Below are positions 34,645-43,293 of a DNA stretch of 64,000 bases, one piece after another; the stretch's first letter is position 1, and every line of letters starts with the position of its first letter. Location: NCBI RefSeq assembly GCF_030818905.1, contig NZ_JAUTAZ010000001.1, positions 1,426,001-1,490,000 on the forward strand, read 5' to 3'. This stretch comes from Microbacterium sp. SORGH_AS_0888 (lineage in GTDB: Bacteria; Actinomycetota; Actinomycetes; Actinomycetales; Microbacteriaceae). The position numbers and the translations under genes were made by a program. The notes under the pieces are model-generated. The model had not been told where the DNA came from. It saw only the letters and a list, made by a program, of their open reading frames with translations, and did no database searches.

Positions 34645-35411
34645 GCCCGCTCCGGGATGCGCATGATGCGTGCGTAGTTGCCGCCCTCGACGAGCGCGCG
34701 ATCGGCGGCGTCCGGGACCGCCTTGGCGATCTTCATGCGCTCCAGGTCGAAGTCGGAGCCCGGCCACTCGGAGCCCATCAGGATCTTCTCCGGCCCGAGC
34801 CGGGCATAGGCGCGCTTGACGTCGGCCATCAGGGTCGCGGATGTCTCGAGGTACACGTTCTCGCGACGTTCGGCGACGATGATCGCCTCCGGCACGTTCC
34901 ACACGGCGCCCATGTGGGCGATGATCGTGGGCACGTCCGGGTGGTCCTTCGCGATCTCCTCGATGGAGAACGGCGCGCAGAAGGCGTCGTCGAGCGCGTT
35001 GATGATGACGGCCATGCCGTGCTCGGCGCACGCACGGAAGACGGGGTCGAGCAGGCCGTGATCCGCCACGTGATAGCCGTGCATGCTCGGGTGGAGCTTG
35101 AGGCCGCGGATGCCGGCGCCCGCGAGACGCGCGATCTCCTCGAGCGCGTCGTCGGCCTGCGGCATCACCTGGCCGAAGCCGATGAAGCGATCGGGGAACG
35201 CGTTCTGCAGGCCGATGATGAAGTCGTTCTCGATGCGTTGCGCGAGCGAGCACACCATCGCCATGTCGACGCCGGCGGCATCCATCCGATCGAGGATGCG
35301 CGCCGGGTCGAACGGGACGTAGGCGGGCGGCTCCTGACCGGGCCGCGCGCCGGTGAGGTAGTCCGAGCGGCCCCGGACGTCCTGCGTGGTGTTGTACGCG
35401 TCGATGATCAT
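34641..35411 (-). CDS. Amidohydrolase-fold protein with altered metal site
   Basis: A 256-residue member of the amidohydrolase-2 family (GIRGLKLHPSMHGYHV, DHPDVPTIIAHMGAVW). The N-terminal metal motif DxHxH is DAYNT, the histidine usually found in the middle strand is Asn (VIINALDD), and the C-terminal GSDxP is GSEWP. Only the KLHP and AHMG positions are kept. The fold should be intact, but a standard zinc centre is unlikely. It is divergent from the degenerate phosphotriesterase-like gene across operator copy 3. Confidence 0.83.
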   Translation of the reverse strand: MIIDAYNTTQDVRGRSDYLTGARPGQEPPAYVPFDPARILDRMDAAGVDMAMVCSLAQRIENDFIIGLQNAFPDRFIGFGQVMPQADDALEEIARLAGAGIRGLKLHPSMHGYHVADHGLLDPVFRACAEHGMAVIINALDDAFCAPFSIEEIAKDHPDVPTIIAHMGAVWNVPEAIIVAERRENVYLETSATLMADVKRAYARLGPEKILMGSEWPGSDFDLERMKIAKAVPDAADRALVEGGNYARIMRIPERA

Positions 35412-35436
35412 CGCGGCCTCCTCGGTTCGTCAGTTA

Positions 35437-35463
35437 GGATCCAGTCTATGGTACTTGGGATCC
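35437..35463. promoter_or_regulatory. GGATCC-pair operator, copy 3
   Basis: GGATCC at 35437-35442 and 35458-35463 (21 bp apart) between divergent start codons at 35411 and 35483. The spacer contains CTATGGTACTTG. Confidence 0.8.
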
Positions 35464-35482
35464 AATTACTGGGGCTGGTCCG

Positions 35483-36490
35483 ATGATCGAGACGGTCCTC
35501 GGACCGGTGCCGGCCGCATCCCTCGGCGCCGTCGCGACGAACGAGCACCTCCTCACCGACTCCACCGTCCTGCTGCGCCCGACGCGGGAAGGCGAGATCC
35601 TCCACGGCCCGATCCGCCCCGAGATCCTCGGCGATCTCCGGTGGAGCTGGCTCTCGCTCCCGGACAACCTCGCTCTCGACGATCCCGACGACGCGGTCGC
35701 GGAGCTCCTCCTCGCCAGAGCGGCGGGGCTCGGGACGGTCGTCGAGGCCACGTCCTGGGGCATGGGCCCCCGACACGCGGAGCTGCCGGAGCTCTCCCGC
35801 CGGAGCGGGGTGACGATCGTCGCCGCCTACGGCGGGTACATCGACAAGACGCTCCCGGAGTGGTGGCGGGCGCTCGACGAGTCCCAGCTCGAGACCGCTT
35901 TCCGGACGGCCCTCCAGGACGCCGTGCCGGGCACCTCCTTCCGCGCCGGGCTTCTGGGGCTGCTGGGAACCTCCGCGGAGATCACCGGAGCGGAAGGCCG
36001 CGCGCTGCGTGCCGCCGGGCGCGCGGCCGCCGAGACCGGGACGGCCGTGAGCATCCGGCTGGATGCGGCCGCCCGCCGGGGCCCCGAGGTCGCCGGGATC
36101 CTCACCGCTCAGGGGCTCGCCGCATCCCGCGTCCTGTTCTGCAACATCGACAAGGTGCTCGACCTCGCCTACATCACCGAGATCTCCGACACCGGCGCGG
36201 TCGTCGAGTTCGCGTTCGGCAGCGAGCACCACTTCGCGGACCGCGCGCGCGACGCCAACGACGACGACCGCATCGCGGCGCTGTGCGCCCTGCTCGCCGA
36301 GCGGCCCGAGGCGCGCGTGACCCTCACCTGCTCGGTGTGGACGAAGGGCCAGCTCACACGGCACGGCGGCATGGGCTACGCCCACGTGCTGCGCCGCATC
36401 GTGCCCGCGCTCGAGCGCGCCGGGATCGCGCCGCAGCGGATCCACCGGATGCTCGTGACCGAGCCGGCGCTCCTGCTCGACCGCCCCTGA
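35483..36490 (+). CDS. Phosphotriesterase-fold protein without canonical metal ligands
   Basis: A 335-residue TIM barrel closely related to the gene at 28096. Here even the N-terminal HxH is NEH (Asn20, His22). The bridging residue position reads LGLLG, the two later histidines are replaced in VSIRLDA and FCNIDK, and the terminal QD is CS (TCSVWTKGQL). The surrounding fold is well kept, and the same replacements occur in both genes, which argues for a selected new function rather than decay. GGGGCTGG precedes the ATG. It is convergent with the ABC operon, with eight bases between the stops. Confidence 0.85.
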   Translation: MIETVLGPVPAASLGAVATNEHLLTDSTVLLRPTREGEILHGPIRPEILGDLRWSWLSLPDNLALDDPDDAVAELLLARAAGLGTVVEATSWGMGPRHAELPELSRRSGVTIVAAYGGYIDKTLPEWWRALDESQLETAFRTALQDAVPGTSFRAGLLGLLGTSAEITGAEGRALRAAGRAAAETGTAVSIRLDAAARRGPEVAGILTAQGLAASRVLFCNIDKVLDLAYITEISDTGAVVEFAFGSEHHFADRARDANDDDRIAALCALLAERPEARVTLTCSVWTKGQLTRHGGMGYAHVLRRIVPALERAGIAPQRIHRMLVTEPALLLDRP

Positions 36491-36498
36491 CGCGTCCC

Positions 36499-37557
36499 TC
36501 AGACCGGGATCGGGATGGCGGCCGTGGGCACCGTGTCGATCATGTGCACGCGCTCGGGGTTGCGGCACGCGAGGCGCACCCGGGATCCGACCGCGAGGCC
36601 GGTGACGTCGGCGGACGGCGTCAGCGACGCGACGACCTTCCGACCGTGATCGGTCGTTGCCTCGAGGCGGTAGCGGGAGCCCTGGAAGCTGACGAGGCGC
36701 ACGGCGCCCTCGATCGACCATGCCGGCGTCGTCTCGTCCGGGCGGACGATGCTCATGTCCTCGGGACGGAGCACCGCGGTGCCCTCGACGTGCACGCCCG
36801 CCGTGTCGTCGATGAGGCCGCCGTCCGAGACCGGGAGCAGGTTCGCCTCGCCGAGGAAGCTCGCGACGTACGCGTTCACCGGGCGCCGGTACAGATCCTC
36901 GGGGCTCGCGACCTGCACCAGGCGCCCCTCGTGCATGATCGCGACGCGGTCCGACATCGTGAGCGCCTCGGTCTGGTCGTGGGTCACGGACACGGTCGTG
37001 ATCCCCACCTTGCGCTGAATGCGGGTGATCTCGACCTGCATCTGCTCGCGCAGCTGCTTGTCCAGAGCGGCCATGGGCTCGTCGAGCAGCAGGATCCCCG
37101 GGTTGGCCGCGAGCGCGCGGGCCAGCGCGACGCGCTGGCGCTGGCCGCCCGACAGCGACGCCGGGTCGCGGTCCGCCATCCCGGGGAGCTGGACGAGGGC
37201 CAGCATCTCCTCGGCGACCGCCCGGCGCTCCTTCGCCGGCCGCCGGGCGGCCAGCAACGGGAACGCGACGTTCTCGCCGATCGTGAGGTGCGGGAACAGT
37301 GCGTAGGACTGGAACACCACGCCGACGTTGCGCTTCTGCGGCGGCCGCTTCTCGACGTTCACGCCGTCGAAGGTGACGTGCCCGCCGTCCACGCCGAGGA
37401 GCCCGGCGATGACGTTCAGGAGCGTCGACTTGCCGGAGCCCGACGCCCCCAGGAGCGTCACGAACTCCCCGGGCCGCACGTCGAGCGAGACGCCCTTGAG
37501 CACATGGTTGGCACCGAGCGTGACATGCACGTCGGAGACGGAGAGGGCGATGGTCAT
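36499..37557 (-). CDS. ABC transporter ATPase (PotA-like)
   Basis: A 352-residue ATPase with Walker A GASGSGKST near residue 39, signature LSGGQRQR, Walker B ILLLDEP and switch histidine SVTHDQ, followed by a C-terminal TOBE domain (GTAVLRPEDMSIV onward). It powers the polyamine-type importer formed with the two upstream permeases. ATG 37557 overlaps the permease stop by four bases; the frame upstream of it is a shadow of the permease gene. Confidence 0.95.
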   Translation of the reverse strand: MTIALSVSDVHVTLGANHVLKGVSLDVRPGEFVTLLGASGSGKSTLLNVIAGLLGVDGGHVTFDGVNVEKRPPQKRNVGVVFQSYALFPHLTIGENVAFPLLAARRPAKERRAVAEEMLALVQLPGMADRDPASLSGGQRQRVALARALAANPGILLLDEPMAALDKQLREQMQVEITRIQRKVGITTVSVTHDQTEALTMSDRVAIMHEGRLVQVASPEDLYRRPVNAYVASFLGEANLLPVSDGGLIDDTAGVHVEGTAVLRPEDMSIVRPDETTPAWSIEGAVRLVSFQGSRYRLEATTDHGRKVVASLTPSADVTGLAVGSRVRLACRNPERVHMIDTVPTAAIPIPV

Positions 37558-38423
37558 TCGGGGACTCCTTCCGTGACGGCCGGAACGGGTCGGGCTCGGC
37601 GTCGGGGAACGGTCCGGCGACCGCGCCGCCGGGTGAGCAGGGGAACGAGGGCCAGCACGACGATCGCGAGGAGCGAGACGAGCGTCGAGGCGGCGGTCAG
37701 CTCCGGCGAGAACGCCTCGGAGGCGGCACTGAGCATCTTGAGCGGGAGCGTCTGGGTGCCCGGCGGCAGCAGGAACACGGCCAGGACGACCTCGTCGAAG
37801 ACGACGATGAACGCGAACAGCGCCCCCGAGAGCACGTAGGGCAGGAGGGCGGGCAACTCGATCTTCCAGAGGATGAGCGGCCATCGCGCCCCGAGTGTCC
37901 ACGCGGCGGGACGCAACGCGGGATCGATCCGGGCGATGCCGCCCGAGACGATCACGAAGACGTAGGGCAGTGCGACGAGCGCGTGCCCGATCACCAGAGT
38001 GACCAGGGTCCCGCGCAGGAAGCCGAGCTCGAGGTTCACCCCGTAGAGCCCCACCGCGTAGGCGATCGGCGGCAGCGCGATGGGCACGATGAACAGCGTC
38101 CGGATCCAGCGCCCGGCCGCCCGGGAGCGCACGCGGGTCAGGCCGATCGCGCCCGCGACACCGAGGATCGTCGCGATGAGGGTCGCCAGCGCGCTCTCCC
38201 AGACCGAGAGCCAGAAGGCACCCATCCAGCGCCGGTCGCCGAGAACCTCGCCGTACCACCGGAGAGAGAAGCCCTCCGGCGGGAAGAGGATGAAGCTCCC
38301 CGACGTCCACGAGGTGGCCACGAGGATGAGGAAGGGCACGATCAGCAGAAGGCTCGCGAGGATCGCGATCACGATGACCGGCAGGCGGTAGGGCCCGAGG
38401 CTGCGTCCGACGGTGGTGCTCAC
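37554..38423 (-). CDS. ABC transporter permease (PotC-like)
   Basis: A membrane protein of about 289 residues with six predicted helices and an EAA-like loop (PALRPAAWTLGARWPLILWKIELPAL). It belongs to the spermidine/putrescine and quaternary-amine importer type. GTG 38423, four bases after the partner permease stop, was preferred to the codon at 38450. It works with the PotB-like partner and PotA-like ATPase. Confidence 0.92.
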   Translation of the reverse strand: MSTTVGRSLGPYRLPVIVIAILASLLLIVPFLILVATSWTSGSFILFPPEGFSLRWYGEVLGDRRWMGAFWLSVWESALATLIATILGVAGAIGLTRVRSRAAGRWIRTLFIVPIALPPIAYAVGLYGVNLELGFLRGTLVTLVIGHALVALPYVFVIVSGGIARIDPALRPAAWTLGARWPLILWKIELPALLPYVLSGALFAFIVVFDEVVLAVFLLPPGTQTLPLKMLSAASEAFSPELTAASTLVSLLAIVVLALVPLLTRRRGRRTVPRRRARPVPAVTEGVPE

Positions 38424-38427
38424 GCTC

Positions 38428-39306
38428 TCAGCCCCACTTCTCGCTGACACGGAACAGCCGGTCGGCGATCAGGTAGATCAGGATGGTGGCGCCGACCAGC
38501 AGGATGCTCATGGCGGCGCCGAGGTCGGGACGGTTCGCGGTCTTCAGCTGCGAGTTGATGACACCGGAGATCGTCATGTTGGACGGACCTCCCAGCAGCA
38601 GCGGCGTCACGTAGAAGCCGAGCGCCATGACGAACACGAGCACGGCGCCGCTGATGATCGACGGCAGCATCTGCGGCCAGGTGACGGTGCGGAAGGTCAG
38701 GAGGGGGCCGGCCCCGAACACCGAGGCGGCCTTCAACTGCTCCTGGTCGATCGACTGGAGCGCGCTCATGATCGGCAGGACCGCGAACGGCAGCATGACG
38801 GCGATCATCGCCGGGTACATCCCGAAGGTCGTCTGGTAGATCTCCAGCGGCTCGTCCGCGAGGCCGAACAGCCCCAGGAACCAGTAGATGGCGCCTTTGG
38901 GGAGCTCCATCAGCATCCAGCCGAACGAACGGACCATGACCGAGGTCCACAGCGACAGCATGAGTGCCGCGAGCAGGACGATCCGGAGCCAGGCGGGCGA
39001 CGCGACGAGCGCCAGGCCGTAGACGGCACCGAGGATGCTCGTGAGCACCATCGTGACCAGGGCCATGAGCAGCGTCCGGCCGAGCGAGCCGAGGAAGGCC
39101 GGCACGGAGAACATGCCGGGATAGGCCGCTCCACCACCTTCGAGCGACTGCATCACGAGCGCGACCATGGGGAGCCCGAGCGCCACGACGAAGAAGAGGA
39201 GCGGTGGCCACATGAGCCAGCGCAGCTCCGCACGGGAGACCCCCAGCGTGCGGCGCTGAGCGACCGGGGCCATGCGGGCGCCTGTCGCGATGGTCGAAGA
39301 ACTCAC
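38428..39306 (-). CDS. ABC transporter permease (PotB-like)
   Basis: A 292-residue membrane protein with six helices and the coupling loop AASVFGAGPLLTFRTVTWPQMLP. It is the first gene of the permease-permease-ATPase operon and has its own operator (copy 4) 60 bp upstream, so it need not depend on readthrough from the binding-protein genes. Confidence 0.92.
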   Translation of the reverse strand: MSSSTIATGARMAPVAQRRTLGVSRAELRWLMWPPLLFFVVALGLPMVALVMQSLEGGGAAYPGMFSVPAFLGSLGRTLLMALVTMVLTSILGAVYGLALVASPAWLRIVLLAALMLSLWTSVMVRSFGWMLMELPKGAIYWFLGLFGLADEPLEIYQTTFGMYPAMIAVMLPFAVLPIMSALQSIDQEQLKAASVFGAGPLLTFRTVTWPQMLPSIISGAVLVFVMALGFYVTPLLLGGPSNMTISGVINSQLKTANRPDLGAAMSILLVGATILIYLIADRLFRVSEKWG

Positions 39307-39365
39307 TTCGTCATGCTCCCGGGTCGACGTTGCACGGGCGTTTCGGTTACCCGTCTATCCATCAT

Positions 39366-39392
39366 GGATCCAATCTAGATTGATATGGATCC
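39366..39392. promoter_or_regulatory. GGATCC-pair operator, copy 4
   Basis: GGATCC at 39366-39371 and 39387-39392 (21 bp apart), with spacer AATCTAGATTGATAT containing the palindrome AATCTAGATT. It lies between the binding-protein gene A stop and the PotB-like gene. Confidence 0.8.
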
Positions 39393-39452
39393 TTTGCTGT
39401 TGCCGTCGGGTTTCCTTCCCGTTACAGGGTCCCTCTCTGCGGACTCGCCGGA

Positions 39453-40532
39453 TCAGCCCGCGAGCCAGGCGGTGTACGCGTCGAGAAGCTTGTCCTTGTT
39501 GTCCGCGCGCCACTGCTCGTCCCAGTGCAGCACCTGGTCGGCGTGCGCAGGGGCGTTGACGAGGTTCTTCTGATCGTCCGCCGAGAGCTCGTCGAACACG
39601 GCCGAGTTGACGGGGCCATAGCCGGTGCGCTTGGCGAAGACGGCCTGGTTCTTCGGGTCGTTGATGTACTCCGCCAGAGCCATCGCGGCCTTCGGGTTGT
39701 TCGAGGTCTTCGGGATCACGAAGCCGTTCGGCGTGATGAACAGCTGGTTGTACTGCACCGTGACGTCCTGCCCGGCGTTGCGGAGGGCCGTGAACTGACC
39801 GGTGACACTCACCGCGATCGAGGCGCTGCCGCTCGTGAGCAGCTGCTGCACCTCCGGGTAGGACTGGTAGAAGACCAGGTCGCCACGGATGCTGTCGAGC
39901 TTCTTCGTCGCACGCGCGATGTCGAGCGGGTAGAGGTCCTCGGGCGCCACCCCGTCCGCGAGGAGCGCGATCTCGTACGACGAGTCGTACGAGCCCGGCG
40001 CACCCGGCCACGCGCGCTTGCCGGGGAACTTCTGAGTGTCGAAGAAGTCAGCCCAGTTCTGCGGACCGCCGTTGGGGAATGTGGCGGTGAGCCAGCCCTG
40101 GCCGATGCCGATGTAGAACCCGGCAGCCATGTAGGGACGCAGCGTGTCCGGGAGCAGGTCGCCCTGCGCGGCGTCGGTGAGCTCCTCGACGTTTCCCGAG
40201 TAGTTCAGCACCTCGGCGGCGCCGACCTGGAAGATGTCGTAGTCGCCGGAACCGCCCTCGAGCATTCCGTAGTACACGGAGTCCTCGATGGAGGTGGACA
40301 CGACGTCGACACCGGTCTTCTCGCCGAAGCCATCGAAGTAGGCGACCTGACGACTCTCGTTCGTCGGCCCTCCGTAGTCGGCCCAGACGACCTGTCCGCT
40401 GAGGGCATCGCCGCCGCCCGACGAGGAGCTCTCGGGCGAGGCGGAGCTGCCGCAGCCGGTGGCCAGCGCCGCGACGGCGCCGATGGCCACCGCCGCGATC
40501 AGACCCCGGCGGGTGCGCAGGATTGTTGACAT
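39453..40532 (-). CDS. ABC substrate-binding lipoprotein A (polyamine-type)
   Basis: A 359-residue exported lipoprotein: hydrophobic signal, lipobox ATGCGSS, Ser/Gly linker, then QVVWADYGGPTNESRQVAYF. It is clearly paralogous to binding protein B next to it (shared TSIEDxVY, GWLTATFPxGGPQxWADFFD, ALLADGVAPxDLYPLD) and more distantly to C at 47364. It delivers substrate to the PotB/PotC-like channel. A 99-bp gap with a hairpin separates it from gene B; it has no operator of its own, so it is probably transcribed from B's promoter. Confidence 0.92.
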   Translation of the reverse strand: MSTILRTRRGLIAAVAIGAVAALATGCGSSASPESSSSGGGDALSGQVVWADYGGPTNESRQVAYFDGFGEKTGVDVVSTSIEDSVYYGMLEGGSGDYDIFQVGAAEVLNYSGNVEELTDAAQGDLLPDTLRPYMAAGFYIGIGQGWLTATFPNGGPQNWADFFDTQKFPGKRAWPGAPGSYDSSYEIALLADGVAPEDLYPLDIARATKKLDSIRGDLVFYQSYPEVQQLLTSGSASIAVSVTGQFTALRNAGQDVTVQYNQLFITPNGFVIPKTSNNPKAAMALAEYINDPKNQAVFAKRTGYGPVNSAVFDELSADDQKNLVNAPAHADQVLHWDEQWRADNKDKLLDAYTAWLAG

Positions 40533-40594
40533 GACGTGCTATTCCTCTCGGATGAGGTGGTGCGGGGGTTTCGGGTGGGGTGGTGCGGGAGGAG

Positions 40595-40624
40595 GTGTCC
40601 CGCGGGCCTCGACCCGCGGGACAC
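40595..40624 (-). terminator. Hairpin between binding-protein genes B and A
   Basis: A perfect 12-bp stem (GTGTCCCGCGGG / CCCGCGGGACAC) with a six-base loop lies eight bases after the gene B stop. It could terminate part of the transcription or stabilise the B transcript, giving unequal amounts of the two binding proteins. Confidence 0.6.
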
Positions 40625-40631
40625 GGAAGGA

Positions 40632-41705
40632 TCAACCGGCCAGCCAGGCCGTGTACGAGTTCAGCAGCTCTTCGTAGTTCTGGCTGCGCCAGTCCGTGTC
40701 CCAGTACAGGATCTGGCTCGCATGCTCCGGCGAGTTGACCAGCGAGGCGGCCACATCCGGGTCGAGCTCGTCGAACACCTTCGAGTTGACCGGCCCGTAC
40801 CCGGTGCGCTCGGTGAACACCGCCTGGTTCTTCGGATCGTTCATCCAGGACGCGAGAGCATCGACGGCCGCCTTGTTCTGGACACCCGACTGAGCGACGA
40901 AGCCCGAGGGGACGGCGAACGCCTGGTTCCACTGCACCGTCACGTCCTGGCCGGCGTTCTTCAGGGCGGTGAACTGCCCCGTCACCGCGACGGCGATCGA
41001 GACGCTGCCGCTGGTCAGCAGCTGCTGCACCTCGGGGTAGGCCTGATAGAAGACGAGGTCGCCGCGGATCGTGTCCAGCTTCGCCTCGGCCCGCTTGAGG
41101 TCGAGGGGGTAGAGGTCGTCCGGCGCGACGCCGTCGGCCAGCAGCGCGATCTCGTAGGACGCGTCGAACGAGCCCGGGGAACCGGGCCAGGCACGCTTGC
41201 CCGGGAACTTCTGGATGTCGAAGAAGTCCGCCCAGCTCTGCGGACCGCCGTGGGGGAAAGTCGCAGTGAGCCACCCCTGGGTCTCACCGAAGACGAAGCC
41301 GCCGATGTAGTAGGGCCGCACGTTCTCCGGCAGGAGGTCGCCCTGTGCGTCCGCCGGCACCGTGAGAAGGTTGCCGACATTGGGCAGCACCTCTGCCGCG
41401 CTCGCCTGGAAGATGCTGTAGTCGCCCGGGTCGCCCGTGAGCATGCTCGTGTAGACGGCGTCCTCGATCGAGGTGGAGACGACATCGACGCCCGTCTGCT
41501 GCGTGAACCCGTCGAAGTAGGCGACCTGACGGCTCTCGTTCGTCGGGCCGCCGTAGTCGGCCCACACGACCTGCCCGCCGAGGACGGTGCTGTCGCCGCT
41601 CGACGACGGTTCAGCGCCGCCCGCGCAGCCGGCCGCCAGCGCCGCGACACCGAGGAGCCCGAGCACGGCGAGTCCCGCGCGGCGCAACCGGGGGGAGTGA
41701 GACAT
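40632..41705 (-). CDS. ABC substrate-binding lipoprotein B (polyamine-type)
   Basis: A 357-residue lipoprotein with lipobox AAGCAGG and the VWADYGGPTNESRQ core found in protein A. The two look like a recent tandem duplication whose copies differ mostly in the central and C-terminal parts, suggesting different ligand preference or affinity. ATG 41705 follows operator copy 5 by 44 bp. No second permease set is present, so both must share one channel. Confidence 0.92.
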   Translation of the reverse strand: MSHSPRLRRAGLAVLGLLGVAALAAGCAGGAEPSSSGDSTVLGGQVVWADYGGPTNESRQVAYFDGFTQQTGVDVVSTSIEDAVYTSMLTGDPGDYSIFQASAAEVLPNVGNLLTVPADAQGDLLPENVRPYYIGGFVFGETQGWLTATFPHGGPQSWADFFDIQKFPGKRAWPGSPGSFDASYEIALLADGVAPDDLYPLDLKRAEAKLDTIRGDLVFYQAYPEVQQLLTSGSVSIAVAVTGQFTALKNAGQDVTVQWNQAFAVPSGFVAQSGVQNKAAVDALASWMNDPKNQAVFTERTGYGPVNSKVFDELDPDVAASLVNSPEHASQILYWDTDWRSQNYEELLNSYTAWLAG

Positions 41706-41748
41706 GACGACCTCTCGCACAGGTTCGGGATATGAAAAAGAAGAATGT

Positions 41749-41775
41749 GGATCCAATCTAGACATATATGGATCC
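41749..41775. promoter_or_regulatory. GGATCC-pair operator, copy 5
   Basis: GGATCC at 41749-41754 and 41770-41775 (21 bp apart) with spacer AATCTAGACATATAT, similar to copy 4. It controls binding-protein gene B; the flanking amidase gene ends on its other side. Confidence 0.8.
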
Positions 41776-41850
41776 GTTACGCGTGACAGATCTGTTTCGT
41801 CTTTGTAACAGCCGTCAGGGGGCACGGCCGAGCCGCTCATCCGCGCGCGT

Positions 41851-43293
41851 TCACCACTCCGCAGCGCGGCCGACAACGGTCGGCATCCGGCCGACGAGGC
41901 CGAGGGCGTCCTCCACGGCCGCACCGATCGCGAGGAGCCGCCGGTCGCCGCGGGAGGGCCCGACGATCTGCATGCCGACCGGCAGGCCCCCGCCCGTGAA
42001 TCCGGCCGGGGTCGCGAGCACGGGATGGCCCGTGACGGTGAGCCGGCAAGCGGCGCGCTGCCAGAGGAAGTAGCGGTCGAACCTCGCACCGTCGATCTCG
42101 GCCACCCACTCCACCTCGGCGGGCGGCGCGGCGACCGGTGTCGCGGGGTAGATGATCGCATCCACCTGCCGCAGCACCGCCGCGGTGCGCCGGAAGATCT
42201 CCGTCCGCGCGGCGAAGCCGTCCATGACGTCGGCCGCGCTGAGGGCGAGGCCTTCCTCGACGTTGCGCAGGTAGTCGGCTCGGAATCCGGTGCGCCCCTC
42301 CGCGAGCCGCGGCCGGCCGTCGGCGGCGAAGCCGAACATCTCCACGATCCGCCAGGCCTCGTCCGCCCCGTCGAGATCGGGTTCGATGTCGAGCACGGTC
42401 GCACCGGCCGCCTCGAGCCGGCGGCGCGCGTCGGCCAGGACCGCCCGCACCGCGGGGTCGATCGGCAGCCCACCGACGTCGGGGCTCCAGCCGAACCGCA
42501 GCCCGGACAGCGGCAGGTCCTCGAGCGCGGCGAGCGCTCCGGGCTCGTCGACCCAGGACAGCGGCCACCGTGGGTCGTGCCCGGCGATGCCCGCCAGCAT
42601 GAGCGCCGCGTCACGGGAATCGCGCGCCATCGGTCCGGCGACCCCGTGCGGGTCCCAGCCGTTGCCGACCCGACCGCTCGGCACCATGCCCGGCGTGGGA
42701 CGCAGCCCCACGACGTTGCAGAAGGACGCCGGATAGCGGATGCTGCCACCGCTGTCCGAGCCGTCCGCGATCGGCAGCATTCCCGCTGCCAGCGCGGCTC
42801 CCGCGCCGCCACTGGAGCCCCCGGCGTGACGACGCAGATCCCACGGGTTCCGGCAGACGCCGCGCACGGGATTGAAGGTCAAGGTCCCGAGACCGATCTC
42901 CGGCGTGTTGGTCTTGCCGATGATGAGCGCGCCGGCGCGGCGCAGGTGCTCGGCCAGCACGCTGTCGCGCGGTGCGGGCGGTGCGTCGGCGTACGCCGCC
43001 GACCCCTGGGAGGTCGGCAGCCCCGCGACGTCCATGAGGTCCTTCACCCCGGTCGGGAGACCATGCAGCGCCCCGAGCTCGTCGCCACGGGCGACGGCCG
43101 CATCCGCCTCGTCGGCCATCGCCATCGCCACCGGCTCGGGAAGCAGCGAGACGAAGGCGGCGACCTGGGCCTCGACCTCCTCGATGCGGTCGAGATGCGC
43201 GCGCATCACCTCAGCGGCGGAGACGTCGCGGGCCGCGACGGCCGAGGCCAGCTCCCGCGCCGTCCAGGTGTACAGGGGGCCGTCGGTGCTCAT
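41851..43293 (-). CDS. Amidase (amidase-signature family)
   Basis: A 480-residue hydrolase with the Ser-cisSer-Lys triad: TGVKDLMDVAGLPTS, HAGGSSGGAGAA and SDSGGSIRYPAS. It cleaves a carboxamide to acid plus ammonia or amine; the family covers many substrates. It is the last gene of a four-gene leftward operon (M24 homologue, GGT homologue, amidohydrolase, amidase) and overlaps the amidohydrolase stop. A paralogue lies at 48486. Confidence 0.9.
   Translation of the reverse strand: MSTDGPLYTWTARELASAVAARDVSAAEVMRAHLDRIEEVEAQVAAFVSLLPEPVAMAMADEADAAVARGDELGALHGLPTGVKDLMDVAGLPTSQGSAAYADAPPAPRDSVLAEHLRRAGALIIGKTNTPEIGLGTLTFNPVRGVCRNPWDLRRHAGGSSGGAGAALAAGMLPIADGSDSGGSIRYPASFCNVVGLRPTPGMVPSGRVGNGWDPHGVAGPMARDSRDAALMLAGIAGHDPRWPLSWVDEPGALAALEDLPLSGLRFGWSPDVGGLPIDPAVRAVLADARRRLEAAGATVLDIEPDLDGADEAWRIVEMFGFAADGRPRLAEGRTGFRADYLRNVEEGLALSAADVMDGFAARTEIFRRTAAVLRQVDAIIYPATPVAAPPAEVEWVAEIDGARFDRYFLWQRAACRLTVTGHPVLATPAGFTGGGLPVGMQIVGPSRGDRRLLAIGAAVEDALGLVGRMPTVVGRAAEW

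Noticed and set aside
35386..37839. A plus-strand open frame of over 800 codons across several genes
   Set aside because: It crosses the phosphotriesterase-like gene out of frame and the ATPase gene antisense; the composition is typical of high-GC shadows.
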